A DNA stretch of 64,000 nt from Streptomyces sp. Sge12 (GCF_002080455.1 NZ_CP020555.1:496001-560000); one strand, 5' to 3'. Numbered from the stretch's first letter, positions 1 through 11,155 are shown. A program made the numbers and translations. The notes: generated from the sequence alone by a model not told the origin.

Positions 1-767
1 CCGCTCAGGCCGCCGTCCGGCGGTCGGGGCGCCGGCCGCGCCGCCACCTGGGCGATGCGGCGGCGGGCCGGACGGCCGGTGGACGCGGGCCCCGTCGGGG
101 GCCGTTCGGGCAGGCCCGGGCCGCGGTCGCAGAAGGCCCAGAAGGCGGCGCCGAGCCCGAGGACGGGTTCGGCGGTCTCGGCCCGGCCGGTGGCAACCTG
201 CCAGCCGGCGTGGTCGTTGAAGGGGTTCGTGTCGGTCAGGGCGTTCCAGGCGATGATGTCGGCGAAGGACGGGGCCAGCAGCGAGAAGGCGTGCTCGGCT
301 CCCCGCTCCCGCATGATGGCGCGGAACAGCCGGGCGGCCTCCGCCTGGCGGCCCGCCCCGACGGCGCCGAGGACGGCGGCCGCGCCGGGGTCCTCGAGGA
401 GCTCGGGGCGGCCCGCGCTCGCGGCCCGGATCCGGGCCTTGAGTCCGCAGACCGCGATGCTGATGGCGAGGCTCTCCCGGCCCGCGATGATTCCGGCGAG
501 CCGGCCGGCCCGCGCCACGCCCCGGCCGCGCGGCGCCCAGCCGAGGCCGGCCGGGTCGGTGAGCGTACGCAGCAGGGTGCGCCAGCCGAGCCTGGTCCGG
601 CCGCCCCGGGCGAGGGCGGCCGCGGGCAACCGGGCGCCGAAGGCCAGGCCGGAGGCGTAGCGGGCGGCCTCGCCGACCGCGTCGGCGGCCTCGGCGAGGG
701 CGCGGCACGGGGCGTCGAGCAGGTCGATGTCCGCGGCGGTGGACGCGGAGGTCGCGGCGTCGGGCAT
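1..767 (-). CDS. Hypothetical protein, 3' end cut by window edge
   Basis: An open frame of about 255 codons starts at ATG 767 and runs off the left edge without a stop, so the C-terminus is missing. The start follows the P450 gene by 109 bases on the same strand, so the two are probably one transcript. The product is Ala/Arg-rich and apparently soluble: an N-terminal helical stretch (LLDAPCRALAEAADAVGEAA), a central LAGIIAGRESLAISIAVCGL segment, and a more distinctive AWNALTDTNPFNDHAGWQ near residue 185. No signal peptide or membrane segment is evident. I do not recognise the family. Its only functional hint is linkage to a P450, suggesting a partner in a small oxidative pathway; that is inference. 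Confidence 0.6.
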   Translation of the reverse strand, partial: MPDAATSASTAADIDLLDAPCRALAEAADAVGEAARYASGLAFGARLPAAALARGGRTRLGWRTLLRTLTDPAGLGWAPRGRGVARAGRLAGIIAGRESLAISIAVCGLKARIRAASAGRPELLEDPGAAAVLGAVGAGRQAEAARLFRAIMRERGAEHAFSLLAPSFADIIAWNALTDTNPFNDHAGWQVATGRAETAEPVLGLGAAFWAFCDRGPGLPERPPTGPASTGRPARRRIAQVAARPAPRPPDGGLS

Positions 768-833
768 GTCATCCTCGTGGGGGTCGGCAGGGGTTCGGGG
801 GCGGTCGGGTCCAGCAGTCCGTCAATCCGGCAA

Positions 834-864
834 TCCGGCGGTCCAGCAGTTCCGGCGGTCCAGC
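834..864. repeat. 14-bp direct repeat between P450 and downstream gene
   Basis: The sequence TCCGGCGGTCCAGC occurs at 834-847 and again at 851-864, inside a longer run of related TCCGGC/GGTCC words (819-872). It fills most of the 109-base gap between the P450 stop and the next start on the minus strand. No function is assigned. Confidence 0.5.
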
Positions 865-876
865 GGTCCGGGGGCG

Positions 877-2382
877 TCAGCGGCGGGTGAGCGTGAGCCG
901 GATCCCGTGCGGGTCGAGCGTCGCGGGCAGCGGTCCCACCGGGTCCAGCACCGGGCGGGTGCCCGCGACACGGCGGCTCCGCAGCACCGCGGCGCAGAGC
1001 GCGGCCGTCATCATCAGCCCGAGTTGGTCGCCCGGGCAGCGGCCGGCGCCGTGACTGAAGGGCGCCATCCGCATGTCCTGGTCCGCGCCCGGGTTCTTCC
1101 AGCGGCCGGGCACGAACACGTGCGCGGCCGGCACCCGTTCGGGGTCGCGCTGGTGGAACGCGACGGGCAGCAGCACCGAGGTGCCGGCCGGGTAGCGCAC
1201 TCCCCGCCATTCGGTCTCGGCCCGGGTGACGCGGATCAGGTCGGGGACCACCGGGTACAGCCGCAGGGACTCCCGTACGCAGGCCCGCAGCCGGGGCAGC
1301 CGGCCCCGGTCGGCGCCGGCGGCGACCTCCGCGACCGCCTCGGCCGCGGCCAGGTCCTGCTCCGCGGGGTGCGCCCCGAGCAGGAGCAGCGTGCGCAGCA
1401 GGGTCTCCGGGACGGCGTCCATGGCCAGCAACCAGTGCTGGGCCTGGCCGACGGGGTCGAGGCTCCCGGTGGGGTCGGCGTGGCGGGCGGCCCGGCCGGC
1501 CAGGGTGTCCTCGCCGGCGCGGGCGGCGTACTCCTCGATGCGGGCGCGGGCCTTGTCCTGGACGGAGCGCGCGGAGCGGGCGGCCCGGACCCGGCCGCCG
1601 CGCGGGCCGCCGCCCTCGGCGCGCAGCTGGGTGAGCCATCCGGTGAGTTCCTCGTCACCGGCGGCCGCGTCGCCGAGCACGATCCGCCGGGCGGCCCGGT
1701 GCACGGTGTACCGGGTGCGGGCGAGGTCGAGGGTGGGGGCGGCTGCCAGGTGCCGGGCCTCCTCGGCGAGGGCCGCCAGGAAGGGCCCGCAGGAGGGGTG
1801 CACGGGCAGGTCCGCGGCCAGCACCTCGGCGCTGACCTGCCGCCGCCCGGCACCGGGTTCGCTGCGCGCGCAGCCGGAGTCGGAGTCGGCGCTCTCCTCG
1901 GGGAGGGAGCCCCGGCACTTGCCGGGCAGGGCGGCGGCGAGGACGCTGACGGGCTCGGCGTAGAACCGGCGCAGGTCCTGCGGGTCGAGGAGCACGAGCA
2001 CGGTCCGCCCGGACCGGGTGCGCAGGAGGGCGGGCGCGTCCCCGTGACGGGCGCGCAGGGCGCGCAGCGCGGCGGCGGAGGCACGTACCTCGCCGGGGCG
2101 GGACCGGGCGAGGCCGCGCAGCAGCTCGCCGAGGTCGGCGAGGGGGGCGAGGGGGGCGCGGCCGGTGCTTCGGGGGGCCGCGGCCGCGTACCGGAACGAC
2201 GGCCCTACGAAGGTCCGCCGGTCGGGGCCTCCCGCGCCCGGCCCCGGCAGGGCGGGCCCGCGGTCCGCGAGCAGTGCCTCACTGCGGGGTGACCGACCGA
2301 CTCGCTCGGGACGCCGCCGGGCGGCGAGGGCCCGTACCCGGGCTCGGAGCCCGTCGAGGGCGGCCCCTTGGACCGTACGCAT
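877..2382 (-). CDS. Cytochrome P450
   Basis: A 501-residue P450 monooxygenase. The heme-ligand loop is FSHGAGRCPGDQ with the thiolate cysteine near residue 449. The K-helix ExxR is ESLR (followed by LYPVVPDLIRVT), and a PGRW meander precedes the heme loop. The I-helix reads AMDAVPET, so the usual [A/G]GxxT oxygen-binding signature has Val in place of the conserved Gly while E-T is kept. The N-terminal ~90 residues are longer than in the usual ~400-residue actinobacterial P450 and are Arg/Ala/Pro-rich. I chose ATG 2382 because GGAGGT lies about 8 bases upstream; a longer in-frame extension exists without a comparable site. No ferredoxin or reductase gene is adjacent. Substrate unknown. Confidence 0.9.
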   Translation of the reverse strand: MRTVQGAALDGLRARVRALAARRRPERVGRSPRSEALLADRGPALPGPGAGGPDRRTFVGPSFRYAAAAPRSTGRAPLAPLADLGELLRGLARSRPGEVRASAAALRALRARHGDAPALLRTRSGRTVLVLLDPQDLRRFYAEPVSVLAAALPGKCRGSLPEESADSDSGCARSEPGAGRRQVSAEVLAADLPVHPSCGPFLAALAEEARHLAAAPTLDLARTRYTVHRAARRIVLGDAAAGDEELTGWLTQLRAEGGGPRGGRVRAARSARSVQDKARARIEEYAARAGEDTLAGRAARHADPTGSLDPVGQAQHWLLAMDAVPETLLRTLLLLGAHPAEQDLAAAEAVAEVAAGADRGRLPRLRACVRESLRLYPVVPDLIRVTRAETEWRGVRYPAGTSVLLPVAFHQRDPERVPAAHVFVPGRWKNPGADQDMRMAPFSHGAGRCPGDQLGLMMTAALCAAVLRSRRVAGTRPVLDPVGPLPATLDPHGIRLTLTRR

Positions 2383-2563
2383 CCGTGTACCTCCGCGGCG
2401 GGAGCGACAACGCTCGGCGACAACGGCATCACCGTACGTCCCACCTGCGCATTCCGCGCCCCGAGGACCGCGTTGCGCAGGGCCCACGGGGAGCGCGGGT
2501 GATGGCCTCGCACAGGCCCGCTGCGATCTCGTCCTGCGGCGGGGGCGGCCCGGGCGCAGGCCC

Positions 2564-3328
2564 TCATGCAGCGTGGGTGGGGGCGAAGACGGCCTCCCGG
2601 AAGGCCGTGCGCAGCGGGCCCTGCCCGTCCGACGGGAGGAGGACCGCCCAGCGGTGGTGGCGGGGGGAGACCCACAGGGCCGGGCCGCCGTCGTGCGGGG
2701 CGTGGTGGGTCCAGACGCCGTGCGGGGCGGGGTGCCAGAGCAGGCCGCGGGCGGGGGTGAGTTCGCCGGTGCGGATGCGGAGCGACTCGGCCGTCCAGGC
2801 GCGGCTGATCCCCTCCGCGCCCGCCGCGCCGACCGCGCCCGCCGGGTCCGCCGGAGCCAGGAGGTGGCACAGGAAGCGGACCAGGTCGGTGAGGGGTGCG
2901 CGCAGGGTGCCGTCGGCGAAGCCGGTTCCGGTCATGCCCAGGGGGTGCCACACCCGGGTGGCCGCGAGGTCGGCGAGCGGGCTGCCGGAGAGGTGCTCGG
3001 CGAGGCGGGTGAGGGCGGGGGTCCCACCCGGATGTGTGAGGAGGTGGTGGGCGGTGGTCCCGGCGGGGGTGTCCGCGGCGGCAGCCTCCCCGTACGCGGC
3101 GAGCGGCGTGTGCAGCCGCAGGGCGCCCTCGTCGACGAGGGCGCCGAGGGCCGGCCAGAGCGCGATCACATCGGCCAGGCCTCCTACGTCGAAGGAGGCG
3201 CCGGCGGGATGTCCGGCCTCCGAACCCGCCTGTGGTCCCTCGGGTCCGCCGACGGCCCACACCGCCCCGGGGTCGGCGCTCTCCACGAGGGCACGGACGG
3301 CGGTGTCCCGGTCGCACAAGGAGGTCAT
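2564..3328 (-). CDS. Beta-lactamase-fold serine hydrolase homologue lacking catalytic residues
   Basis: A 254-residue protein of the class C beta-lactamase/serine hydrolase fold. Recognisable family blocks are WPALGALVDEGALRLHTPLA, TTAHHLLTHPGGTPAL and LAATRVWHPLGMTGTGFADG. At the position where active members read F-D-L-A-S-L-T-K this protein has FDVGGLADV, so the nucleophilic Ser and general-base Lys of SxxK are replaced by Gly and Asp. The YxN block also seems absent and no clear KTG/HTG box is present. It is therefore probably not a functional hydrolase, and may be a binding or regulatory relic. ATG 3328 fits the family N-terminus; the ribosome site is weak. No signal peptide. The gene is monocistronic on the minus strand. 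Confidence 0.75.
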   Translation of the reverse strand: MTSLCDRDTAVRALVESADPGAVWAVGGPEGPQAGSEAGHPAGASFDVGGLADVIALWPALGALVDEGALRLHTPLAAYGEAAAADTPAGTTAHHLLTHPGGTPALTRLAEHLSGSPLADLAATRVWHPLGMTGTGFADGTLRAPLTDLVRFLCHLLAPADPAGAVGAAGAEGISRAWTAESLRIRTGELTPARGLLWHPAPHGVWTHHAPHDGGPALWVSPRHHRWAVLLPSDGQGPLRTAFREAVFAPTHAA

Positions 3329-3479
3329 GGTCGCCCACGGTAACGAGCCGGAGGGCGGCCTTGCGGCAGGTCGCGGCCCGGTCCGCGGTCCGGCCACCCG
3401 AATGCCCCCACCCGCATGCCCCCGCGCACGCGGAAGGGGCGGGGTGCCCGCCGGCACCCCGCCCCCTCCTGTCGGCGGA

Positions 3480-6400
3480 CTAGCTCTTGTCAGGGCGGTC
3501 CGTCACCCGCAGGGTGTTCAGCAGGGGCTTGCCGAATCCGCTGTGCGTGACGAAGCGGACGTTGAGCACCCCGTCCGTGACCGTGACCGTGTACGTGCGG
3601 GTCAGGGCCTTGTAGGTGCCCGCCTCCAGGGAGATGTCCAGGGAGGGCAAGACCTGCGTGCCCTCGGCCAGGACGTCGAAGACGCGCTTGTTCGGCTTGG
3701 TGGAGGAGAGCTCCGCGAAGCCCAGCTCCACCGTGTAAGTACCGTTCGGCACGTTGTCGAAGCGGTACTCGTACATGCCTTCACGGGCGTTGCGGAACAG
3801 CCGCTGGTCGTCCGTGCCGGCGATGGTGCGGCCGGTGGACTGGACGGTGCCGTTGCCCTGGTAGCCGTACGAGCCGGCCGTGTACTTGCGGTCCGGGGAC
3901 CAGGTGTCACCCAGGCTGTCCGTCGTGGCGTAGCCGGATCCGGCGTCCAGGCCGACCTGGTAGCGCGGAACGACGACCTTCACCGGGACGGAGAGGACCG
4001 GGGTCCGGCCGCTCGCCGAGGTGATCTTCAGGTCGGCGGTCAGGACCGCTCCCGGGGTCAGTCCGGTGGTGTCCACCGAGAGGGTGACCGGGACCTTCGC
4101 GCCGGTCGCCAGGTTGCCGGTGGCCGGTGTGGCGGTCAGCCAGGTCGCGTCCTCGGACACCGTGAACGCGGTGCCGAGGCCCGGGTTGGTCAGGTCCAGG
4201 GTCCGCGTCCGCTGCTGGTTCGCCGGGAGGACGACCTCCACGGACGGCTTGGACGCCGTCACCTTTCCGGTGCGCAGGGACTGCGTCACGGACGTCACGT
4301 CGGCGGCCTTGATGTTCACCGTCGCCGTGGCGGACTCGTACTGGGGTGCCGCCAGCGAGACGGGCAGCGAGCCCGACGGGCTCTGGACGACGTATCCGCC
4401 GTCCGCCGCGGTGGTCGCGGAGACCGCCGAGTCACCCGTGCCGACGGTCACCGTGGCGCCCGCGACGCCGTTGCCGTCGTTGGCGTCGAGGACCCGGCCC
4501 GCCACCACGCCGCTCTTGGTGGTGCGGAAGGCGATGGACAGGCCGTCCGTGATGGCCGCGGTGTTGTAGGAGTACTTGAAGGCGTCGGTGCCGGTCGCGT
4601 TCTCCACGCCGACCGTGGCCGTGGAGCCGCCCTTGATGCCGGTGCCGCCGGTCCCCTTGTAGGAGTAGGAGACGGTGCCGTCCTCGCCGACCGTGGCCGA
4701 GAAGGAGAACTTGTCGGCCTGGGCCGACCAGTGGGACACCTGGCGCCACTCGATCACGTAGCTGCGGTGCGGGGCGGTGCCGGTGACGGCGGTGAAGACA
4801 CCGGAGCCGCTGCCCGGGGCACCGACGACCAGATCGTCCCAGAACGGGTACAGGGCCGCGTTGGGCGTGGCCGTGCTCGGGAGGTCCCCGTTGATGTCGC
4901 CGGTGTTGTTGCCGCCGAAGCTGACGGTGCCGTTGGTGCCGATCCACGCCTGGCCGTACGTCTTGCCGTACAGGGGGAGCGGGAAGGGCAGGTCGACGCG
5001 CTCGGTGGTGTTGTCACCGGTGAGCGCGAGCTGGCGGGTGCCCTCGGCGTACGGGCGGTCGCCGGCGGCGGCGCAGGCGTAGCCGTAGCCGTCGGTGCGT
5101 TCGGGCAGGTTCACCGCGACGGTGGCGTCGCCGGCGACGGTGACCTTCGCCGTGCCGCCGGTGAGGCAGCGGGAGGCGTGGGTGGCGTTCACGTCGTACG
5201 TGCCGTGCGGCAGGGTGACCTCGAAGCGGCCCTGGGCGTCGGTGGTCGCGGTCACGGGGGTGTCCGCGACGGTGACGGAGGCGCCGGCGGCGGGGCCGGC
5301 GGCCGAGGAGACCGTGCCGGTGAGCTTGCCGGAGGCGGCCTGGGTGAGGGTGAAGTCGCCCGTGGCGGTGCCGTTCTCGGTCACCGTGGCCGTGGCGGTC
5401 TGCTGGCCGTAGCCGAACTTGGCGGCGGTCAGGGTGTAGTCGCCGACCGAGAGGGAGGCGAAGCGGTAGGTGCCGTCGGCCGCGGTGGTGGTCGTACGGT
5501 CGATCGGGCCGTCGGCGGTGATCTTCACGCCGGCGACGGGCTGGTCGCCGGAGCGTACGGTGCCGCCGAGCGAGCCGATGGCGCCGCGCGGGGCGGCGTT
5601 CACGGCGGCGAGGATGTCGAGGCGGCCCTCACCGAAGACGTTGTTGTCGGCGGCGTTGCCACCGCACTGGCTGCTGTCGGTGTCCAGGGCGGTGCCGTCC
5701 AGGAGCGACTCGGTCTGCGCGAGGTCGCCCTCCAGGGCGGGCGCGGCGGACCAGAGCAGGGCCACGGCGGCCGCGGTGTGCGGCGAGGCCATCGAGGTGC
5801 CGGAGAAGGCCTCGTACCCGCCGCCGGGGACGGAGGAGCGCACGTTCACGCCGGGGGCGGCGATGTTGGGCTTGACGATGCCGCCGGGGCCCGCGCCGCG
5901 CGAGGAGAACGAGGCGATGGCGTTGTTGATGTCGAAGGCGCCGGAGCTGTAGGAGCTGGCGTAGTCGCCGGGCGAGCCGGCGGTGTTGCAGCTCGGGCCG
6001 GAGTTCCCGTTGGAGAAGGCCGGGAAGATGCCGGCGGCCCGCCAGGTGTCGACGATCTGCTGGTACCAGGTGTCGCCGCCGCTCCCGCCCCAGGAGTTGT
6101 TGACGATGTGCGGGGCCAGGTCCGGGCGCGGGTTCTGGCCGTTCAAGTCGGTCGGGGCGACGATCCACTGGCCGGAGGCGAGGAGGGAGGCCTCGGAGCA
6201 GGAGTTCGACTCGCAGCCCTTGGCCGCGATCCACTTGGCGCCGGGGGCCACGCCGATCTTGTTGGCGCCGCCGTCGTCGCCGACCATCGTGCCCATGGTG
6301 TGGGTGCCGTGGTCGTTGTTGTCGCAGGGGGCCGCGGTGGTGCACACGCCCGCCGGGTCGAACCAGTTGTAGGCGTGGTCGTAGGTGCCGTCCGCCTTCT

Positions 6401-7085
6401 TGCCGCGGTACTGGTTGTTCACGGCCGGGTGCGTGTAGTCCACGCCGCTGTCGATGTTGGCGACGACGATGCCCTCACCGCGCACACCGACCTGGTCCCA
6501 GACCTGCGGGGCCTTGATCCGGTCGATGTTCCACTCGATGGCGTCGGCGACGGCCTTCTCCCGCTTGCCCCCGGTGGGCTCGGGGAGGTCGACCTTGTCG
6601 TCGGCGTCGATCCGGGCGACCTCGGGGCGCTGGGCGAGGGTCCCGGCGAGCTTCTGGCTGCCGACGACGCGGACGGCGTTCACGATCCAGTACGAGGTGT
6701 ACTCGGCGCCGGCGCCCTGCAAGGCCTTCACGACCTCGGCCTGGCTGCGCGCGGCGTGGTCCTTCTTGATCCGCAGAACCGTTTCGGCCTTGGCGGCGCG
6801 GGTCTGCTGCTTCCCCGCGGCGGTGAGGTCGGCGGCGCTGTCGAGGTAGACCCAGAAGGCGGCCTTGGCGGATTCGTCGAGCTGGGTGCGGAGCTTGGGT
6901 TCGATCTTGAGCTCGGCGGCGCTCGGTCCGGGGACCGGGTCCGGCGCGGCCGCGGCGACGCCCGCGCCGATCGGCAGGAGCAGGACCGAGGTGAGGGCGG
7001 CGAGCGCCGTGCGTAAGGACCGGGAAGGCCGTGACGGTCCCGTGGATCCTGAGGACCGTGAGGACCGGTTGTTGCGTTGGGCCAC
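3480..7085 (-). CDS. Secreted S8 subtilase with carboxypeptidase-regulatory-like repeats and C-terminal malectin-like domain
   Basis: A 1201-residue secreted serine endopeptidase. The GTG start at 7085 is preceded by GAGGAG and gives an Arg/Ser-rich signal peptide ending near GAGVAAAAPDP. After an inhibitor-like propeptide (KAAFWVYLDSAADLTAAGK) comes the S8 catalytic domain with Asp about 212 (ANIDSGVDYTHP), His about 259 (NDHGTHTMG) and Ser about 431 (FSGTSMASPHTAA). Downstream are two carboxypeptidase-regulatory-like beta-sandwich repeats (GVKITADGPIDRTTTTAADG and a related one), a beta-rich region, and a malectin-like domain from about residue 1040. The layout resembles bacillopeptidase F-type subtilases. 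It likely degrades extracellular protein, with the C-terminus binding carbohydrate or cell wall. Divergent from the MFS gene. Confidence 0.93.
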   Translation of the reverse strand: MAQRNNRSSRSSGSTGPSRPSRSLRTALAALTSVLLLPIGAGVAAAAPDPVPGPSAAELKIEPKLRTQLDESAKAAFWVYLDSAADLTAAGKQQTRAAKAETVLRIKKDHAARSQAEVVKALQGAGAEYTSYWIVNAVRVVGSQKLAGTLAQRPEVARIDADDKVDLPEPTGGKREKAVADAIEWNIDRIKAPQVWDQVGVRGEGIVVANIDSGVDYTHPAVNNQYRGKKADGTYDHAYNWFDPAGVCTTAAPCDNNDHGTHTMGTMVGDDGGANKIGVAPGAKWIAAKGCESNSCSEASLLASGQWIVAPTDLNGQNPRPDLAPHIVNNSWGGSGGDTWYQQIVDTWRAAGIFPAFSNGNSGPSCNTAGSPGDYASSYSSGAFDINNAIASFSSRGAGPGGIVKPNIAAPGVNVRSSVPGGGYEAFSGTSMASPHTAAAVALLWSAAPALEGDLAQTESLLDGTALDTDSSQCGGNAADNNVFGEGRLDILAAVNAAPRGAIGSLGGTVRSGDQPVAGVKITADGPIDRTTTTAADGTYRFASLSVGDYTLTAAKFGYGQQTATATVTENGTATGDFTLTQAASGKLTGTVSSAAGPAAGASVTVADTPVTATTDAQGRFEVTLPHGTYDVNATHASRCLTGGTAKVTVAGDATVAVNLPERTDGYGYACAAAGDRPYAEGTRQLALTGDNTTERVDLPFPLPLYGKTYGQAWIGTNGTVSFGGNNTGDINGDLPSTATPNAALYPFWDDLVVGAPGSGSGVFTAVTGTAPHRSYVIEWRQVSHWSAQADKFSFSATVGEDGTVSYSYKGTGGTGIKGGSTATVGVENATGTDAFKYSYNTAAITDGLSIAFRTTKSGVVAGRVLDANDGNGVAGATVTVGTGDSAVSATTAADGGYVVQSPSGSLPVSLAAPQYESATATVNIKAADVTSVTQSLRTGKVTASKPSVEVVLPANQQRTRTLDLTNPGLGTAFTVSEDATWLTATPATGNLATGAKVPVTLSVDTTGLTPGAVLTADLKITSASGRTPVLSVPVKVVVPRYQVGLDAGSGYATTDSLGDTWSPDRKYTAGSYGYQGNGTVQSTGRTIAGTDDQRLFRNAREGMYEYRFDNVPNGTYTVELGFAELSSTKPNKRVFDVLAEGTQVLPSLDISLEAGTYKALTRTYTVTVTDGVLNVRFVTHSGFGKPLLNTLRVTDRPDKS

Positions 7086-7250
7086 GTGTTGTCTCCTCGT
7101 ACGCCGTGTGCGGGTTGTGCGGGAAGGGTGCGCGTGACGTGCGCGGGTCATGGTGAACGAGGCGTCATGCTCATTACAAGGGGGGCTTTTCAGCCGTCCT
7201 CCGGCGCGCCCCCGGTGGCCCGTACCGGCCGGGCGGGCCAGCCTGAAGTC

Positions 7251-8735
7251 ATGACCGCCGCCGCCGAGCCCTATGTCCCCGATGTCCGGCTGGCGTCCGC
7301 CCGCGGCCGGTGGATCCTGCTGACCACCGTGCTCGGGTCGACCATGGCCATGCTCGACTCGACCGTGGTCAACGTGGCGCTGCCCCGCATCGGGGAGGAC
7401 CTCGACGCCGACCTGGCCGTGCTCCAGTGGACGGTGAACGCCTACCTGCTCACCCTGGCCGGGCTGATCCTGGTCGGCGGGGCGCTGGGCGACCGCTTCG
7501 GGCGGCGCCGGATCTTCGTGCTGGGCGTCGTGTGGTTCGCGGTGGGTTCGCTGCTCTGCGGGCTCGCACCGAACGCCGGGGTACTGGTGGCCGCCCGGGC
7601 CCTGCAGGGCGTCGGCGGGGCGCTGCTGACACCCGGCTCCCTGGCCCTGATCCAGGGCTCGATCCGGGCCGCGGACCGGGGCCGGGCGGTGGGCCTGTGG
7701 TCGGGCCTGGGCGGGGTGGGCGCGGCGGTGGGGCCCTTCCTCGGCGGCTGGCTGGTGGACGGACCGGGCTGGCGGTGGGTGTTCCTGCTGAACGTGCCCG
7801 TGGCCGCGCTGTGCGTGCCGGTGGCGCTGCGGCACGTACCGGAATCGCGGGACCCGCAGGCGCACGGACGCTTCGACGTGGCCGGGGCGGCGCTCGGCGC
7901 GGGCTCCCTCGCCCTGATCACCTACGCGCTGATCGAGGCCCCCACGGGGTCGCCCTCGGTGATCGTCGCGGCGGTGGGCGGGATCCTGCTGGGCGTCGCC
8001 TTCGTCCTCGTGGAACGGCGGCGGGCCGATCCGATGGTGCCGCCGGGCATCTTCGCGTCCCGGCAGTTCACGGCCGTCAATCTGGTGACGCTGTGCGTGT
8101 ACGCGGCCTTCGGCGGGTTCTTCTTCCTCATCGTGCTCCAGCTCCAGGTGGTGGCCGGATACTCGGCACTGGGGGCCGGGGCCGCACTGCTGCCGACGAC
8201 CGTGCTGATGCTCCTGCTGTCGGCCCGCTCGGGCGAGTTCGGTGAGCGGATCGGTCCCCGGATCCCGCTCACGGTGGGGCCGATGCTGTGCGCGGCCGGA
8301 ATGCTGCTCATGCTGCGGATCGGGCCGCAGGCCTCGTACGTGGCCGACGTGCTGCCCGCGATGGTGGTACTGGGCATGGGCATGGTGACCCTGGTGGCTC
8401 CGCTGACGGCGACCGTGCTGTCCTCGGTGGACCCCGGCCGGGCAGGTCTGGCCAGCGGCATCAACAACGCCGCGGCGCGGGCCGCCGGACTGCTCGCGGT
8501 GGCGGCTCTGCCGCTGCTGGCCGGGATGGGCCCGGAGTCGTACCGCTCGGCGACCCAGTTCGACGCGGCGTTCGGCCGGGCCATGCCCTGGTGCGCCGGG
8601 GCGCTGCTGGTCGGCGCGGTCGTGGCGTGGACGACCGTACGCTCCCCCGCGCCCGAAGCGGCGTGCCACCCGCAGTGCCAGATGCACTGCGCACTGGTCT
8701 CTCCCCCGCTCGAACCCCCCGAGCGGCGCGGCTGA
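7251..8735 (+). CDS. MFS transporter, DHA2 (EmrB/QacA-like) family
   Basis: A 494-residue multidrug-type proton antiporter predicted to have 14 membrane helices. The first helix carries the DHA2 signature MLDSTVVNVALPRIG, and the loop after helix 2 has motif A (GALGDRFGRRRIFVLG). The conserved motif C region in helix 5 reads GLGGVGAAVGPFLGGWL. The C-terminus ends in a His/Cys-containing tail (ACHPQCQMHCALV), unusual for the family and possibly incidental. ATG 7251 is chosen because the transporter homology begins directly after it. It is transcribed away from the subtilase and followed after 4 bases by the DUF6629 gene, so the two are probably co-transcribed. Substrate unknown. Confidence 0.92.
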   Translation: MTAAAEPYVPDVRLASARGRWILLTTVLGSTMAMLDSTVVNVALPRIGEDLDADLAVLQWTVNAYLLTLAGLILVGGALGDRFGRRRIFVLGVVWFAVGSLLCGLAPNAGVLVAARALQGVGGALLTPGSLALIQGSIRAADRGRAVGLWSGLGGVGAAVGPFLGGWLVDGPGWRWVFLLNVPVAALCVPVALRHVPESRDPQAHGRFDVAGAALGAGSLALITYALIEAPTGSPSVIVAAVGGILLGVAFVLVERRRADPMVPPGIFASRQFTAVNLVTLCVYAAFGGFFFLIVLQLQVVAGYSALGAGAALLPTTVLMLLLSARSGEFGERIGPRIPLTVGPMLCAAGMLLMLRIGPQASYVADVLPAMVVLGMGMVTLVAPLTATVLSSVDPGRAGLASGINNAAARAAGLLAVAALPLLAGMGPESYRSATQFDAAFGRAMPWCAGALLVGAVVAWTTVRSPAPEAACHPQCQMHCALVSPPLEPPERRG

Positions 8736-8739
8736 TCCC

Positions 8740-9366
8740 GTGTGCTGGAGCGCGACGGCCGACCTGGTGGCGGGCACGGCGATCTGCGCCGCCGGGATCG
8801 TGTGCGTGGCGCGGGTGCGGCGGGCCCGTGATCTGCCGATCGCCGCGCTGCCCCTGCTGCTGGGTGCGCACCAGCTGGTGGAGGCCGCCGTGTGGCGGGC
8901 GGGCGACGGCTGCTCGCCGGCCGCCACCGCCTGGGCCGTGATCGCCCTGCCGCTGCTGGCGCTCTGGGTGCCGGCCGGGGTCCTGCTGGCGGCCGCGCCC
9001 GAGGTCCGGTGGCGCCTGTGGGGGCCGCTGGCCGCCGGTCTGGCCACGGCCGCGGTGCTCTCGTACTGCCTCGCGACCCGGACGGTGACCGCCGAGATCC
9101 GGGGCCACACCATCGGCTACGGCGTGAATGTTCCGTGGATGCCGCTGGTCCTGGCGGGCTACCTGTTCGCCACGCTGGGCTCCTTGCTGCTCGCTGGTGA
9201 CCGGCGGCTGCGGATCCTCGGCGTGGTGCTGGCAGTGGGGGCGCTGGCCTGCTCAGCGCTGTGGCGGCTGGAATTCGCCTCCACCTGGTGCGCCTTCGCG
9301 GCCGTCGCGTCGCTGCTGGTCCTGGGCCGGGTCCGGCGCCCTCCGGCCGCTTCCCCTGTCACGTGA
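8740..9366 (+). CDS. DUF6629 family membrane protein
   Basis: A 208-residue polytopic membrane protein starting MCWSATADLVAG, the conserved N-terminus of the DUF6629 group. GTG 8740 lies 4 bases after the MFS stop. About six or seven hydrophobic helices are visible, with a conserved GAHQLVEAAVW in helix 2-3 and a terminal LEFASTWCAFAAVAS segment. The family has no established activity. Tight spacing suggests translational coupling to the exporter, but a functional link is not demonstrated. Confidence 0.8.
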   Translation: MCWSATADLVAGTAICAAGIVCVARVRRARDLPIAALPLLLGAHQLVEAAVWRAGDGCSPAATAWAVIALPLLALWVPAGVLLAAAPEVRWRLWGPLAAGLATAAVLSYCLATRTVTAEIRGHTIGYGVNVPWMPLVLAGYLFATLGSLLLAGDRRLRILGVVLAVGALACSALWRLEFASTWCAFAAVASLLVLGRVRRPPAASPVT

Positions 9367-9385
9367 TCGACCGAAAGTTACCTAG

Positions 9386-11098
<1,713 letters not shown>

Positions 11099-11122
11099 GG
11101 CCGCGTCCTCCCCCCAGCGGCC

Positions 11123-11155
11123 GGGGCCGTTCGGACCTCCCGAACGGCCCCTTTT
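11123..11155 (+). terminator. Rho-independent terminator after cholesterol oxidase
   Basis: A 12-bp perfect stem (GGGGCCGTTCGG with CCGAACGGCCCC), loop ACCTC, is followed by TTTT. It starts 24 bases after the cholesterol oxidase stop and stands before the convergent minus-strand gene. Confidence 0.9.

Noticed and set aside
2274..7016. A 1580-codon plus-strand open frame opposite the serine hydrolase and subtilase genes
   Set aside because: It is an antisense shadow created by extreme GC third-position bias; its product is Gly/Val/Arg low complexity without motifs, while the minus strand carries complete catalytic triad motifs.
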